Source of the DNA: Empedobacter sedimenti
Lineage (GTDB): Bacteria > Bacteroidota > Bacteroidia > Flavobacteriales > Weeksellaceae
DNA: 64,000 nucleotides
Assembly: GCF_030005555.1 (NCBI RefSeq)
Contig: NZ_JASCQG010000012.1
Span: forward strand, 1-64,000
Direction of reading: 5' to 3'
Part shown: piece after piece, positions 43,380 to 54,188 of the stretch
Layout: every line of letters starts with the position of its first letter
Position numbering within the stretch: position 1 is the first letter of the stretch
Program-made: the position numbers and the translations under genes
The notes under the pieces: generated by a model
Seen by the model: only the letters and a program-made list of their open reading frames with translations
Told to the model about the DNA's origin: nothing
Database searches by the model: none

Positions 43380-44672
43380 ATGAAAAAAATATTAATCATC
43401 ACCTATTACTGGCCTCCTGCGGGAGGTCCTGGTGTTCAAAGATGGTTGAAATTCACAAAATATCTTCCTGAATTTGGATATGAAACCTACGTTTATATTC
43501 CAGAAAATCCTTCTTATCCAATTCTAGACGAAACCTTAGCGAAGGATATCAATCCAAAAGTTAAAATCGTCAAGAATAAAATTTGGGAACCTTATCAGTT
43601 GGCAGAAAAACTGAATCCAAAAAATAAAGCTTACAAAGGAGGACATTTCGAAAAGAAAGAAAATCAATCTTTCATGTCGAGATTGTCGGTTTTTGTTCGT
43701 GGAAATTTCTTTATTCCAGATGCGCGCAAGTTTTGGGTAAATCCTTCTGTAGAATATTTAAAAGACTTTTTACAGAAAGAAAATATCGATACGATTGTAA
43801 CTTCTGGTCCACCTCATAGCTTACATTTAATCGGGTTGAAATTGAAAAAACAATTACCAAATCTAAAATGGTTAGCAGATTTTCGTGATCCTTGGACGCA
43901 AATTAGTTATCATAAAGAATTGAAATTAACTTCTTGGGCAGCTAAAAAACACGAAGATTTGGAGCGTGAAGTGATGCAAAAAGCAGATGTTATTTTAGCA
44001 ACTAGTTACGCTGATGGAGAAAATTTCAAGAAGATTGGTGCAAAACATGTAGAAGTAATTACAAATGGTTTTGAAGAAGTAAAACAGCAAACAGAAAAAG
44101 ATCAAAATCACTTTCATTTGACGTATTCTGGAGGTTTGGAAATGCTTCGAAATCCAATCGCTTTGTGGAAAGCTTTAGCTGAAATTAGCAACGAAAATCA
44201 ATCGTTTCGAGAAGATTTTAAACTTGATTTTTATGGCTCTTTGGCTGATGATGTCAAACAAACAATTCTTGAACAAGGTTTACAAAATAATTTGATTGTT
44301 CACGGATATGTTTCGCATCAAGAGTCGTTAAATGCGATCAACTCTGCGAATATATTGTTGTTAACAAACTTTGATAATGTTGCTTCGAAAGGAATTATTC
44401 CAGGTAAATTATTCGAATATATGGCAACTGGAAATCCAATTTTAGCAGTTGGTCCAGCAGATGCTGATGTCGAAAAAATACTTCAAAAAACAAAAGCAGG
44501 TGATTATTTTTCTCATCAACAAGTCAATGAAATCAAAACATACATCCTTTCGATTTACAATCAATGGTTAAAAAATCCTAACCAAAAATTTGAAACTAAT
44601 GAAGCGGAAGTTCAACAATTCAACCGAAAAAACTTAACGAAGAAATTGGTTGAAGTTGTGGATGATCTGTAG
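43380..44672 (+). CDS. Group 1 / GT4-like glycosyltransferase
   Basis: The 430-aa GT-B type enzyme starts ILIITYYWPPAGGPGVQRW, the glycine-rich donor-side loop of GT4 enzymes. The C-terminal half has the conserved GIIPGKLFEYMATGNPILAV, with the acidic residue that contacts the nucleotide sugar. It probably acts at the cytoplasmic face on a glycan or lipid acceptor. It is the last gene of the 39413-44672 run. No clear terminator is seen before the convergent S41 gene, whose stop is 26 nt away. Confidence 0.88.
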   Translation: MKKILIITYYWPPAGGPGVQRWLKFTKYLPEFGYETYVYIPENPSYPILDETLAKDINPKVKIVKNKIWEPYQLAEKLNPKNKAYKGGHFEKKENQSFMSRLSVFVRGNFFIPDARKFWVNPSVEYLKDFLQKENIDTIVTSGPPHSLHLIGLKLKKQLPNLKWLADFRDPWTQISYHKELKLTSWAAKKHEDLEREVMQKADVILATSYADGENFKKIGAKHVEVITNGFEEVKQQTEKDQNHFHLTYSGGLEMLRNPIALWKALAEISNENQSFREDFKLDFYGSLADDVKQTILEQGLQNNLIVHGYVSHQESLNAINSANILLLTNFDNVASKGIIPGKLFEYMATGNPILAVGPADADVEKILQKTKAGDYFSHQQVNEIKTYILSIYNQWLKNPNQKFETNEAEVQQFNRKNLTKKLVEVVDDL

Positions 44673-44697
44673 TTTTTAATAAAAATAATTTCAACTA

Positions 44698-45639
44698 TTA
44701 TTCAGAAAGCCATTTAATTGCTGTATTAACTACTTGATCATTTTTAGTGTTCGATAAATCTGACACTATTACATCGGGCGTTAATTCATCTTTGTAGCTC
44801 TTGCCATTTCTATCCATAATATAGGCACTTGCTAACAACAACTGTCCTCCATTTGATAGAAAATAAGTATTATTAGCTGTAGTGTATCCTGCAGATTTTT
44901 GTCCAAAGGATTTCACATTAGGTAAACCAAAAAATGATACAGCAGTCATTTCACCACTACTCCCTGTATTACCATCAAATAATACAGCTATTTTCGTTTT
45001 CTTATTTTTAATTTTATATGTATTTACATTTTTATTGTCATTTAACCATGGTATTTTAATTTTACCATATAAGAAATAACCTGTCGTTCCATCTTCAAGC
45101 AAAGCATTTAAACCCGCCAACATAGGCCACATACTTCCGCCTCCATTGCCACGTAAATCGACAATCCAACCAATTATCGTATTTTCTGTATCTATTTTTT
45201 TGATAATTGAACGAATTGTATTAGCAAATTCCACATCTTTCTTTTCATCAAAATTAGCGCATCTTGGTACTTTTATCCATCCAACACCATTTCCCAAATA
45301 TTCCCCTTGAGGATATTCAGCCAAAGGAGACTCCTTTATTTTATTTATTTTTTTTGAAGAATAAAAATGAGAATGTTTATCTCCTACTTCCTTCAGTTTA
45401 TTTGTATAGAAATCAAAAATAATTTGCTCGTTATTAGAATCATTTTTTACTAATGCCAACGTTTTACTTTCAGTCTCAATATTCTTCCAATTTAGCTCAT
45501 TCGTAAAAAGAGAATTGTTCTTGATGATTTTAAAAATTTCATTGTTTAAAGCAATCGCTTGTTTGTCTGATTGTACATTTTGTGCCTGTATTTTAGAAGC
45601 AAACAGTATTGTTAATGCAATAAATATTATTTTTCTCAT
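44698..45639 (-). CDS. S41 family peptidase (C-terminal-processing type)
   Basis: The 313-aa protein has a signal peptide (MRKIIFIALTILFASKIQAQ). The S41 core has IVDLRGNGGGSMWP, the nucleophile region GNTGSSGEMTAVSF and the base region FGQKSAGYTT, which carry the Ser/Lys dyad of tail-specific proteases. I see no PDZ domain, so it is a small form. It is probably periplasmic or secreted. The substrate is unknown. It is divergent from maeB across 224 bp in which no consensus promoter or structure was recognised. Confidence 0.88.
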   Translation of the reverse strand: MRKIIFIALTILFASKIQAQNVQSDKQAIALNNEIFKIIKNNSLFTNELNWKNIETESKTLALVKNDSNNEQIIFDFYTNKLKEVGDKHSHFYSSKKINKIKESPLAEYPQGEYLGNGVGWIKVPRCANFDEKKDVEFANTIRSIIKKIDTENTIIGWIVDLRGNGGGSMWPMLAGLNALLEDGTTGYFLYGKIKIPWLNDNKNVNTYKIKNKKTKIAVLFDGNTGSSGEMTAVSFFGLPNVKSFGQKSAGYTTANNTYFLSNGGQLLLASAYIMDRNGKSYKDELTPDVIVSDLSNTKNDQVVNTAIKWLSE

Positions 45640-45863
45640 AATTAATTTTTAAGATAATAGACTTGTCCTTGAAAATAGTAAAACTGATATTATTATAACT
45701 GAAATTTATAAATAAAATTATCAACCTCACAATTTTGAATAGTCAAAATATGTAAGTTGACAAAAAAACTTTACAAAAAATATCAAAATCTAACATTCAT
45801 CATAAGTAGGTTGTATATTTTATCCTTAAATTTATCTTGGAAAAAAAATAAATCACAGAAAAA

Positions 45864-48128
45864 ATGAATGACAATCGTAAAAAAGACGCATTGAATTACC
45901 ATTCTATGGGTAAACCAGGGAAAATTGAGGTAATTCCGACAAAACCTACAAATACACAACGCGATTTGTCGCTTGCTTATTCTCCAGGAGTAGCTGAGCC
46001 TTGTTTAGAAATTGAAAAAGATCCTGAAAATGCTTACAAATACACAGCTAAAGGAAATTTAGTTGCCGTAATTAGTAACGGAACTGCTGTTTTAGGATTA
46101 GGTGATATTGGTGCGCAAGCTTCTAAACCTGTAATGGAAGGAAAAGGATTACTTTTTAAAATATTTGCTGATATTGACGTTTTTGATATTGAGTTAGACA
46201 CAAAAAATGTAGACGAATTTATCAATACAGTAAAGGCTTTAGAACCTACTTTTGGTGGAATTAACCTTGAAGATATTAAAGCGCCAGAATGTTTCGAGAT
46301 TGAGAAACGTTTAAAAGCTGAAATGAATATTCCTGTGATGCACGATGATCAGCACGGAACTGCAATTATTTCTGGAGCAGCATTAATTAATGCTTGTGAG
46401 TTACAAGGAAAGGATATTTCTAAAGTAAAAATCGTTGTAAACGGAGCTGGTGCTGCCGCAATTTCGTGTACCGGAATGTATATTTCTGTTGGTGCTACGA
46501 AAGAAAACATCGTAATGTTAGATAGTAAAGGTGTTATTCGTTCAGATCGCGATAATTTAGATCCTTCTAAAGCAGAATGGGCGACAGATCGTGACATTTC
46601 TACTTTAGCAGATGCGGTAAAAGGTGCTGATGTTTTTATTGGTTTATCTGCTGCTGATGTTTTAACTGCCGAAATGTTGAACACAATGGCAGAAAATCCG
46701 ATTGTTTTGGCAATGGCTAATCCTAATCCAGAAATTGCTTATGAATTAGCTATCGCAACTCGTACTGACATTATTATGGGTACAGGACGTTCAGATTATC
46801 CAAATCAAGTAAACAATGTATTAGGTTTCCCTTATATCTTCCGTGGAGCTTTAGATGTACGTTCTACAACGATTAATGAGGAAATGAAAATTGCAGCTGT
46901 ACGTGCTATTGCAGAATTAGCAAAACAACCCGTTCCTGAAGTTGTAACGCAAGCCTATAACAATCATTCTTTAAAATTTGGAAAAGATTACATCATTCCA
47001 AAACCGAATGATCCACGTTTATTACCAGAAGTTTCTGCTGCTGTTGCGAAAGCCGCAATTGAAACTGGTGTTGCAAAAAATACAATCACTGACTTTGAAG
47101 AATACAAATTATCCTTAATCAAACGTATCGGAAACGAGAGTACGATTATGCGTAATTTGACACAAACAGCAAAATCAAATCCAAAACGTGTTGTTTTTGC
47201 AGAAGGAGATCGTTTCGAAATTCTTCGTGCAGCGCAAATCGTAAAAGAAGAAAAAATTGCTATTCCGATCATTTTAGGAAAGAAAAATAAAATTCAACAA
47301 ATGATCAAGGATTATGCGTTGGATTTAGATGATGTTGAAATCATCGATCCAAGCGCTGAAGAAGATACTGATCGCTACAATCAGTTTGTTGAGTTTATTT
47401 ACACAAAACGTCAACGCAAAGGTGTTTCGATATCTGATGCAAAGAAAATGTTACGTGACAGAAACTATTTTGGTTCTTGTATGATTGAGTTTGGTTATGC
47501 TGATGCAATGATTTCTGGTATGACGAAAAACTACTCGCAAGCGATTCGTCCAGCTTTAGAATTAATTGGAGCGGAAGAAAACCAAAAAGTTGCAAGTATG
47601 TATATGATGTTAACAGAAAAAGGTCCTATTTTCTTAGGAGATACAACCGTTAACTTAGACCCAACTTCAGAAGATTTGGTCAATATTACTTTACAATTCA
47701 ACGAAACGATTAAGAAATTCCAAATAGAGCCTAAAATAGCTTTATTGTCTTATTCTAATTTTGGATCAAATAAAGGAACAACAGTGTCTAAAGTACAAGA
47801 TGCTGTAAACTATTTACACCAAAATCATCCAGATATTAAAGTAGATGGTGACATACAAGCTAATTTTGCGGTAAACAAAGAAAAATTACAAAGTAATTTC
47901 CCTTTCTCTAAATTGGCAGGAACTTATGCCAACACATTAGTTTTCCCTAATTTGGAGTCTGCAAATATTTCGTACAAATTATTACAAGAATTAGGAAATA
48001 TAGAAGCGGTTGGACCAATTTTAATTGGTATGAAAAAACCAATTCACTTATTACAATTGGATAGTACTGTTCGCGAAATAGTGAATATGGTTACAATTGC
48101 TGTAATTGATGCGCAACAACATCGTTAA
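45864..48128 (+). CDS. maeB: NADP-dependent malic enzyme with phosphotransacetylase-like domain
   Basis: The 754-aa MaeB-type enzyme converts malate to pyruvate with NADP. The malic enzyme part (about 1-425) contains SLAYSPGVAEPCLEIEKDP, the catalytic region MHDDQHGTAIISGAALINA and the NADP-binding VNGAGAAAISC. The C-terminal part (about 430-754) is a phosphotransacetylase-like domain (VVFAEGDRFEILRAAQIV), which in related enzymes is regulatory and binds acetyl-CoA. It supplies pyruvate and NADPH. It is monocistronic with its own terminator. Confidence 0.96.
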   Translation: MNDNRKKDALNYHSMGKPGKIEVIPTKPTNTQRDLSLAYSPGVAEPCLEIEKDPENAYKYTAKGNLVAVISNGTAVLGLGDIGAQASKPVMEGKGLLFKIFADIDVFDIELDTKNVDEFINTVKALEPTFGGINLEDIKAPECFEIEKRLKAEMNIPVMHDDQHGTAIISGAALINACELQGKDISKVKIVVNGAGAAAISCTGMYISVGATKENIVMLDSKGVIRSDRDNLDPSKAEWATDRDISTLADAVKGADVFIGLSAADVLTAEMLNTMAENPIVLAMANPNPEIAYELAIATRTDIIMGTGRSDYPNQVNNVLGFPYIFRGALDVRSTTINEEMKIAAVRAIAELAKQPVPEVVTQAYNNHSLKFGKDYIIPKPNDPRLLPEVSAAVAKAAIETGVAKNTITDFEEYKLSLIKRIGNESTIMRNLTQTAKSNPKRVVFAEGDRFEILRAAQIVKEEKIAIPIILGKKNKIQQMIKDYALDLDDVEIIDPSAEEDTDRYNQFVEFIYTKRQRKGVSISDAKKMLRDRNYFGSCMIEFGYADAMISGMTKNYSQAIRPALELIGAEENQKVASMYMMLTEKGPIFLGDTTVNLDPTSEDLVNITLQFNETIKKFQIEPKIALLSYSNFGSNKGTTVSKVQDAVNYLHQNHPDIKVDGDIQANFAVNKEKLQSNFPFSKLAGTYANTLVFPNLESANISYKLLQELGNIEAVGPILIGMKKPIHLLQLDSTVREIVNMVTIAVIDAQQHR

Positions 48129-48156
48129 GAAATAGCAATTATTTATAAGAATTTAA

Positions 48157-48187
48157 AACTCTCTGACTTTTCAGGGAGTTTTTTTTA
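48157..48187 (+). terminator. Rho-independent terminator after maeB
   Basis: AACTCTCTGA and TCAGGGAGTT (one G-U pair) around CTTT, then a T8 run, about 28 nt after the maeB stop. Confidence 0.85.
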
Positions 48188-48207
48188 TCTTTATAAAAAC
48201 CAACTAG

Positions 48208-48903
48208 ATGAAAAAAATAAACAATATAATCGTATATCTGTTACTTTTATTACCTGCATGTACTTTTTCCCAAAAAATCATTCAAAATGATTGGTACAAA
48301 GTAGACATAAGTCCTTATAAAGGGTACATGAACTATCAAGTTCTGCAAATAAATGATACGTTAATTACTAAGGCTACCTTACAAATAAAAAAAGAGAACG
48401 ATAAAATTAATTACGAAATCAAACTGACAAATCTAAATGACTCAATACTCACCCCAATAGATTATGATATAAAACTATTTGAAGATGGAAAGCATTATGA
48501 AATAAATGGTAAAGTAAATCGTACAAATTATGAGTTTGAATGGTTAAATAATATCAATGAAGAAGTTTTAAAAACGAGTAATAATACATTTACAAGTATT
48601 AATTTATTTTACTTTGTAACCAAACAAAATTATAAGAAGAAAGGAATTATTAAACGATTTGATTCGCTCGAAATTGAGGAATTACATTATAAACCGATAC
48701 ATCAGATAGAATATATCAAAGATGAAGTGATACAAGTTGGAAAGAATAAGATAAATACAAAACGCATTAAACATACTGGAGAAAGGATAATGGGAGATAC
48801 ATTTTGGTTAGATCAAAACAATCAAATAATAAAATTTGCAATGGACGATTATAAGATGTATATTAAAACAACAGAGCGTATAGCAAAAGCAAATTACAAC
48901 TAA
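48208..48903 (+). CDS. Exported protein of unknown function
   Basis: The 231-aa protein has an N-terminal signal (MKKINNIIVYLLLLLPACTF). Either Cys18 is lipidated (LPAC is an imperfect lipobox) or cleavage falls after TFS. The rest is rich in Lys, Asn and Ile, with no recognised domain. It lies between maeB and the rplQ end, 20 nt after the maeB terminator, and ends in the bidirectional terminator 48903-48931. It may be an accessory lipoprotein. Confidence 0.6.
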   Translation: MKKINNIIVYLLLLLPACTFSQKIIQNDWYKVDISPYKGYMNYQVLQINDTLITKATLQIKKENDKINYEIKLTNLNDSILTPIDYDIKLFEDGKHYEINGKVNRTNYEFEWLNNINEEVLKTSNNTFTSINLFYFVTKQNYKKKGIIKRFDSLEIEELHYKPIHQIEYIKDEVIQVGKNKINTKRIKHTGERIMGDTFWLDQNNQIIKFAMDDYKMYIKTTERIAKANYN

Positions 48904-48931
48904 AAAAGCCTCCCAATTTGGGAGGCTTTTC
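48903..48931. terminator. Bidirectional terminator, end of the ribosomal alpha operon
   Basis: AAAAGCCTCCCAA and TTGGGAGGCTTTT form a 13-bp stem with T/A flanks, overlapping the stop of the unknown plus-strand gene and lying 19 nt after the rplQ stop on minus. Confidence 0.9.
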
Positions 48932-48949
48932 ATATTATAATCGAATTGA

Positions 48950-49426
48950 TTATGCTTGTTCTTCAGTACCTTCAGTTTCAGCAGCAGGAGCAGCTTCTTC
49001 TGTTTTAGTACTTTTTTTACTACGACGTGTCGTTGCTTTTTTCTCAACTTTCGCGTTAGTGTAGATATCATTGAAATCTACTAACTCGATCATTGCCATA
49101 TCAGCACTGTCACCTAAACGGAAACCAGTTTTGATGATACGAGTGTATCCACCTGGACGGTTAGCAATTTTAGGAGCTACAGTTCTGAATAATTCAGTTA
49201 CCGCTTCCTTATCTTGTAAGTAAGAGAAAACAACGCGACGGTTGTTTGTATCGTCTGTTTTAGACTTTGTCAATAAAGGCTCAACGTATGTTTGTAATGC
49301 CTTTGCCTTCGCTACTGTTGTGTTGATTCTTTTGTGCGTAATCAACGCTATAGCTAAGTTAGATAATAAAGCTCTTCTATGAGAGGCAGTTCTACCTAAA
49401 TGGTTAAATTTTTTTCCGTGTCTCAT
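48950..49426 (-). CDS. rplQ: 50S ribosomal protein L17
   Basis: This 158-aa bL17 starts [20 protein letters not shown]. The core ends near residue 118 ([11 protein letters not shown]). A 40-residue tail rich in Lys, Thr, Glu and Ala follows ([20 protein letters not shown]), a Bacteroidota-style extension. It is the last gene of the cluster, 11 nt after rpoA, before a strong terminator. Confidence 0.96.
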   Translation of the reverse strand: MRHGKKFNHLGRTASHRRALLSNLAIALITHKRINTTVAKAKALQTYVEPLLTKSKTDDTNNRRVVFSYLQDKEAVTELFRTVAPKIANRPGGYTRIIKTGFRLGDSADMAMIELVDFNDIYTNAKVEKKATTRRSKKSTKTEEAAPAAETEGTEEQA

Positions 49427-49437
49427 TTTTAATAAAA

Positions 49438-50430
49438 TTATTCTACGTCTAACTTATATTTTACGATGTCCATACCAAAGTTTAAACCTTTGCTATCAAC
49501 TAATTCTTCTAATTCTGTAAGAGATTTCTTACCAAAATTTCTGAACTTCATTAAGTCAGACTTAGCGAAAGAAACTAATTCGCCTAATGTTTCAACTTCA
49601 GCTGCTTTTAAACAATTTAATGCTCTCACTGATAAATCCATATCAACCAATTTAGTTTTCAATAATTGGCGCATATGTAAAGCTTCTTCGTCATAAGTTT
49701 CACCAGATGCTACTTCTTCTGCTTCAAGAGTAATTCTTTCGTCAGAGAATAACATAAAGTGGTGAATTAAGATTTTAGCTGCTTCAGTTAATGCATCTTG
49801 TGGAGTTATAGAACCATCAGTAGTAATCTCAAAAACTAATTTTTCATAATCCGTTTTTTGCTCTACACGATAGTTTTCAATTGCATATTTTACATTCTTA
49901 ATCGGAGTGTAAATCGAATCAATTGCTATAGTACCAATTGGCGCAGAAGCCTTTTTATTCTCTTCAGCTGGTACGTATCCTCTACCTTTCTCAATTGTAA
50001 ATGTAATTGTAACGTTTACTTTTGAGTCTAAGTTAGCGATAACTAATTCAGGGTTTAAAACTTGAAATCCAGAAATAAATTTCCCTAAATCACCCGCTGT
50101 TAATTGATCTTGCCCTGAGATAGTAGCAGTTACAGTTTCAGCATCTGATTCATCAATTTGTTTCTTAAAACGAACCTTTTTCAGATTTAAAATGATCTCT
50201 GTAACATCTTCCACTACTCCTGGAATAGTTGAAAATTCGTGCTCAACTCCTTCAATTTTGATTGAAGTGATCGCATATCCTTCTAATGAAGAAAGTAACA
50301 CTCTACGTAGAGCATTTCCAACTGTAATCCCGTATCCTGGTTCTAATGGACGGAACTCGAATTGTCCGAATTTAGAGTCAGACTCTACTAAGATTACTTT
50401 GTCAGGTTTGATGAAATTTAAAATAGTCAT
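49438..50430 (-). CDS. rpoA: RNA polymerase alpha subunit
   Basis: This 330-aa alpha subunit has an N-terminal assembly domain (about 1-235, with [20 protein letters not shown]) and a C-terminal domain after a short linker (about 255-325, [20 protein letters not shown] and [13 protein letters not shown]). It nucleates polymerase assembly; its CTD contacts promoters and activators. It lies between rpsD (22 nt upstream) and rplQ. Confidence 0.98.
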   Translation of the reverse strand: MTILNFIKPDKVILVESDSKFGQFEFRPLEPGYGITVGNALRRVLLSSLEGYAITSIKIEGVEHEFSTIPGVVEDVTEIILNLKKVRFKKQIDESDAETVTATISGQDQLTAGDLGKFISGFQVLNPELVIANLDSKVNVTITFTIEKGRGYVPAEENKKASAPIGTIAIDSIYTPIKNVKYAIENYRVEQKTDYEKLVFEITTDGSITPQDALTEAAKILIHHFMLFSDERITLEAEEVASGETYDEEALHMRQLLKTKLVDMDLSVRALNCLKAAEVETLGELVSFAKSDLMKFRNFGKKSLTELEELVDSKGLNFGMDIVKYKLDVE

Positions 50431-50452
50431 TTTATTAGTCTGATTTTAAGGT

Positions 50453-51055
50453 TTATTTAGAATATAACTCGACGATTAATTGCTCTTTAATATCTTCTGG
50501 GATTTGAACTCTTTCTGGAGCTTTTGTGAAAGTTCCTGATAATTGCTCATCATTCCACACTAACCAATCATACTCGCGACGTGCGTGTAATGAATTAGTA
50601 ATTGGTGTTAATGATTTAGATTTAGTTCTTACTCCTACAACGTCACCAGCTTTAAGTTGGTATGAAGGGATGTTTACTAATTCACCATTAACAGTGATGT
50701 GTTTGTGAGATACTAATTGACGAGCAGCGCTACGTGAGTTTGCGATACCTAATCTGTAAACTACGTTATCTAAACGAGATTCACATAATTGTAATAATAC
50801 TTCACCTGTAATTCCTTTAGATGCATTTGCTTTCTTGTATAAGTTAGCAAATTGTTTCTCTAAGATACCGTAAGTATATTTCGCTTTTTGTTTTTCAGTT
50901 AACTGAATAGCGTATTCTGATTTTTTAGCTCTTCTTTTGTTAGGTCCGTGTTGCCCTGGAGGATATTTCTTTTTCTCAAAAGATTTATCGTCACCGAAAA
51001 TTGGTTGTCCAAATTTTCTTGCAATTTTAGTTTTTGGTCCTGTATATCTTGCCAT
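50453..51055 (-). CDS. rpsD: 30S ribosomal protein S4
   Basis: This 200-aa uS4 nucleates 30S body assembly by binding 16S rRNA. It starts [20 protein letters not shown] with no CxxC motif, so it is the zinc-free form. The S4 RNA-binding domain is at about 92-155 ([20 protein letters not shown]). The 44-nt gap from rpsK is AT-rich without clear structure. Confidence 0.97.
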   Translation of the reverse strand: MARYTGPKTKIARKFGQPIFGDDKSFEKKKYPPGQHGPNKRRAKKSEYAIQLTEKQKAKYTYGILEKQFANLYKKANASKGITGEVLLQLCESRLDNVVYRLGIANSRSAARQLVSHKHITVNGELVNIPSYQLKAGDVVGVRTKSKSLTPITNSLHARREYDWLVWNDEQLSGTFTKAPERVQIPEDIKEQLIVELYSK

Positions 51056-51099
51056 GATTTGTACTATTAAATATTAAATAATTAAATTGAGAAAAATGA

Positions 51100-51489
51100 T
51101 TATACTCTTCTCTTTTTAGGAGGGCGACATCCATTATGTGGTAATGGAGTAACATCAACGATTTCAGAAACCTCGATTCCACCGTTATGAATTGTTCTAA
51201 TAGCAGACTCACGACCTTGACCTGGTCCTTTCACGAATACCTTAACTCTTCTTAATCCAGCTTCGTATGCAACTGTTGCTGCATCTTGAGCGGCTACTTG
51301 AGCAGCGTAAGGCGTGTTCTTTTTAGATCCACGGAATCCCATTTTACCTGCTGAAGACCAAGAGATAACTTCACCGTTTTTGTTCGTTAAAGTAACGATA
51401 ACGTTATTAAACGATGCTTGAATATGAGCTTGTCCAGTAGCTTCTACAACTACTTTTCTTTTCTTTACTACTTTCTGATTTTTTGCCAT
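51100..51489 (-). CDS. rpsK: 30S ribosomal protein S11
   Basis: This 129-aa uS11 of the platform ends in the highly conserved [18 protein letters not shown], which faces the mRNA and Shine-Dalgarno helix region. The first 12 residues are basic. It lies 10 nt after rpsM. Confidence 0.97.
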   Translation of the reverse strand: MAKNQKVVKKRKVVVEATGQAHIQASFNNVIVTLTNKNGEVISWSSAGKMGFRGSKKNTPYAAQVAAQDAATVAYEAGLRRVKVFVKGPGQGRESAIRTIHNGGIEVSEIVDVTPLPHNGCRPPKKRRV

Positions 51490-51499
51490 GATCTACTTA

Positions 51500-51877
51500 T
51501 TATTTAGTGGCTTTTTTCTTGTTAGCAACTGTTTTCTTTTTACCTTTTCTTGTACGTGAGTTATTTTTTGTTCTTTGACCACGTAATGGTAAACCTAATC
51601 TGTGACGAATACCTCTTTGACATCCGATATCCATTAAACGTTTAATGTTTAATTGGATTTCTGATCTTAATTCACCTTCTACTTTGAAAGCTTCATTGAT
51701 CGATGCACGGATTGCATTGATTTCTTCATCACTCCACTCGCTAACTTTTTTATCTTCTGAAATGTTATTTTCAGCTAAGATAGTTGAAGCACTACTTCTT
51801 CCGATACCGTAAATGTATGTAAGTCCGATTACCCCTCTTTTGTTTTTAGGTAAATCTACACCTGAAATTCTTGCCAT
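51500..51877 (-). CDS. rpsM: 30S ribosomal protein S13
   Basis: This 125-aa uS13 of the 30S head, contacting the P-site tRNA and the large subunit, starts [20 protein letters not shown]. The conserved [17 protein letters not shown] tail is present, with a Lys-rich end. It follows rpmJ by 12 nt. Confidence 0.97.
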   Translation of the reverse strand: MARISGVDLPKNKRGVIGLTYIYGIGRSSASTILAENNISEDKKVSEWSDEEINAIRASINEAFKVEGELRSEIQLNIKRLMDIGCQRGIRHRLGLPLRGQRTKNNSRTRKGKKKTVANKKKATK

Positions 51878-51889
51878 AATTCTAAATAA

Positions 51890-52006
51890 TTAACCTTGTC
51901 TTTGTTTAAACTTAGGATTCTTTTTGTTGATCACATACAAACGTCCTTTACGACGTACAATTTTACAGTCAGCACTTCTCTTTTTAATGGATGCTCTAAT
52001 TTTCAT
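51890..52006 (-). CDS. rpmJ: 50S ribosomal protein L36
   Basis: This 38-aa bL36 has start codon 52006-52004 and stop TAA at 51892-51890. It begins [20 protein letters not shown] and ends NPKFKQRQG. Only one Cys remains, so the zinc ribbon of the C+ form is missing. It is positioned between infA and rpsM as in most bacteria, and preceded by the hairpin at 52030-52061. Confidence 0.95.
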   Translation of the reverse strand: MKIRASIKKRSADCKIVRRKGRLYVINKKNPKFKQRQG

Positions 52007-52029
52007 CTTTGTAAATTTATTTATAATCC

Positions 52030-52061
52030 GATAGAGTTAACGTTTCCACATTAACTCTATC
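52030..52061 (-). promoter_or_regulatory. Conserved-looking 14-bp hairpin between infA and rpmJ
   Basis: On minus, GATAGAGTTAA pairs perfectly with TTAACTCTATC. Inside, UGU and ACG continue the stem (one U-G pair) and close a GGAA loop, which fits the GNRA tetraloop type. There is no U-tract after it (GGATTATAAA), so it is not an ordinary terminator. It lies 20 nt after the infA stop and 23 nt before the rpmJ start. It is probably an mRNA processing, stability or autoregulatory element. Confidence 0.6.
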
Positions 52062-52081
52062 ACCAGTCGTTATTATTTCTT

Positions 52082-52297
52082 TTAGTATCTATAAGATATT
52101 CTTCCTTTTGATAAATCGTAAGGAGACATCTCTATTTTAACTCTATCACCTGGTAATAATTTGATATAGTGCATACGCATTTTACCAGATATGTTACATG
52201 TTACAACATGTCCATTTTCTAATTCGACACGGAACATTGCATTAGATAATGCTTCTGTAATCGTACCGTCTTGTTCAATATGTTTTTGTTTAGCCAT
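52082..52297 (-). CDS. infA: Translation initiation factor IF-1
   Basis: This 71-aa OB-fold factor reads [20 protein letters not shown] and ends [12 protein letters not shown]. It binds the 30S A site during initiation. It sits 22 nt after secY, in the normal secY-infA-rpmJ order. Confidence 0.97.
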   Translation of the reverse strand: MAKQKHIEQDGTITEALSNAMFRVELENGHVVTCNISGKMRMHYIKLLPGDRVKIEMSPYDLSKGRISYRY

Positions 52298-52319
52298 AAA
52301 TCTTTTTAAAATAATCTTA

Positions 52320-53690
52320 TTAGATATCTCTTGATGTTCTACCTGAAGACATTAAACCATCGTAACGGTGATTTAATAAATATGTATTAATTTGTTGTAC
52401 AGTATCTAAGATAACTCCCACCATAATTAACATTGATGTACCTCCAAAGAACATTGCTAAGCTTTGTTCTACACCTAATAATTTTACAATCGCTGGCAAA
52501 ACAGCAAGCAAAGTTAGTAAAATTGCTCCAGGTAACGTAATTTTTGATAAAATATCGTCTAAAAAATTTGCAGTATCTTTTCCAGGACGGATTCCAGGTA
52601 TAATTCCTCCGTTACGTTTTAAGTCTTCAGCCATCTGATTTACTGGAATTGTAATCGCAGTATAGAAGTATGTGAAGATAATAATTAGTAATCCGAAGAT
52701 CAAATTGTATTCCCACGTAAATGGATCTGCCATTTTTGTAAAGAATGCTTTGATTGAACTTGTATCGTCTAAGAAATAGTTTGCTAATGTTCCTGGTAAA
52801 AACATAATTGCTTGCGCGAAGATAATTGGCATTACACCAGCTGCATTCACTTTAAGAGGAATATAAGAACGGACAGAATCTGTTACAGATCTCATATAAG
52901 AACTACTTGAAGTTTGTGCTCTTCTTACATATTGTACAGGTACTTTACGTACTGCTGCAACAATCATAATACACATTGCAATAACTAGGATTAACCCTAA
53001 CATTTCTATCAAGAAGAAAATACCATTTGAAGGGTCAACCTCAAAGGCATTAAATATTGCTTTTGGTAAGTCAGCTAAGATACCAACCATAATTAAGATT
53101 GAAATACCGTTACCGATACCTTTGTCAGTAATTTTTTCTCCCATCCACATAGCAAAGATTGTCCCAGTAATTAAAATTACTGTTGATGGAAACCAGAACC
53201 AGAAGTTGGTTGGAGGAATTACATAAATAGCATACGACGAAGTTGGATCGTAAGGTAAAATCTGAGATGTTACCAATGTAAGGTATGCTGGTGCTTGCAC
53301 CAAACAAATCCCGATTGTTAACCATCTTGTGATTTGGTTTACTTTGTTTCGTCCGCTTTCTCCTTCTTTTTGTAGTTTTTGGATGTAAGGTACTGCTAAT
53401 CCCATCAATTGTACAACAATTGAAGCAGAGATATAAGGCATAATTCCTAACGCAAATACGGAAGCTCTCTTAAAAGAACCTCCGGTAAAAGAGTTTAATA
53501 ATCCTAAAATTCCTGAATTTGCATTTTCTTGGTCTGCAACAAAACGATTAACCTCGTTAATATCGACACCTGGAAGTGGAATATGAGAACCGAATCTATA
53601 AACCAACAATAGAAGGATAGTTACAAGTAACTTATCCTTCAATTCTTTTATGCTCCAGATATTTTTTATGGTCTGTATAAACCCTTTCAT
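52320..53690 (-). CDS. secY: Protein translocase subunit SecY
   Basis: This 456-aa channel subunit of the Sec translocon has ten transmembrane segments. Typical landmarks are [11 protein letters not shown] near the N-terminus, [14 protein letters not shown] in TM2, [12 protein letters not shown], the cytosolic loop with [13 protein letters not shown], and [10 protein letters not shown]. It follows rplO by 13 nt. SecE and SecG are elsewhere. Confidence 0.97.
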   Translation of the reverse strand: MKGFIQTIKNIWSIKELKDKLLVTILLLLVYRFGSHIPLPGVDINEVNRFVADQENANSGILGLLNSFTGGSFKRASVFALGIMPYISASIVVQLMGLAVPYIQKLQKEGESGRNKVNQITRWLTIGICLVQAPAYLTLVTSQILPYDPTSSYAIYVIPPTNFWFWFPSTVILITGTIFAMWMGEKITDKGIGNGISILIMVGILADLPKAIFNAFEVDPSNGIFFLIEMLGLILVIAMCIMIVAAVRKVPVQYVRRAQTSSSSYMRSVTDSVRSYIPLKVNAAGVMPIIFAQAIMFLPGTLANYFLDDTSSIKAFFTKMADPFTWEYNLIFGLLIIIFTYFYTAITIPVNQMAEDLKRNGGIIPGIRPGKDTANFLDDILSKITLPGAILLTLLAVLPAIVKLLGVEQSLAMFFGGTSMLIMVGVILDTVQQINTYLLNHRYDGLMSSGRTSRDI

Positions 53691-53703
53691 CTATAAAATA
53701 TGC

Positions 53704-54159
53704 TTAAGCGTTAACTAATTCTACTTTACCTCCTGCTTTCTCAATAGCTTCTTGAGCTGTTTGAGTGAATTTATCAGCAGTTACATTAACAGTAGCTTTT
53801 AACTCTCCACGACCTAAAATTTTCACTAAGTCGTTTTTGTGAGCTAATCCTAACTGTACTAATGTTTCTTTGTTTAAAGTATCTGTAATTTTATTGTTAT
53901 CAACTAATTGTTGAATTGTATCTAAATTGATTCCAGTGTACTCAACTCTGTTGATGTTTTTGAAACCAAATTTAGGTAAACGTCTTTGTAAAGGCATTTG
54001 TCCACCTTCGAATCCGATTTTTCTTGAATAACCAGAACGAGATTTAGCACCTTTGTGTCCACGACCTGCTGTCAAACCGTTTCCACTACCTTCACCTCTA
54101 CCTTTACGGAATTTATTTTGTACTGAACCAGCAGCTGGTTTTAAATTACTTAAATTCAT
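53704..54159 (-). CDS. rplO: 50S ribosomal protein L15
   Basis: This 151-aa uL15 has a Gly/Arg-rich N-terminal half ([20 protein letters not shown]) that threads into 23S rRNA, and a globular C-terminal half ending [14 protein letters not shown]. It follows rpmD by 29 nt. Confidence 0.97.
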   Translation of the reverse strand: MNLSNLKPAAGSVQNKFRKGRGEGSGNGLTAGRGHKGAKSRSGYSRKIGFEGGQMPLQRRLPKFGFKNINRVEYTGINLDTIQQLVDNNKITDTLNKETLVQLGLAHKNDLVKILGRGELKATVNVTADKFTQTAQEAIEKAGGKVELVNA

Positions 54160-54188
54160 TTTAATAATTTTTTAAAGGTTAAAAGCGA

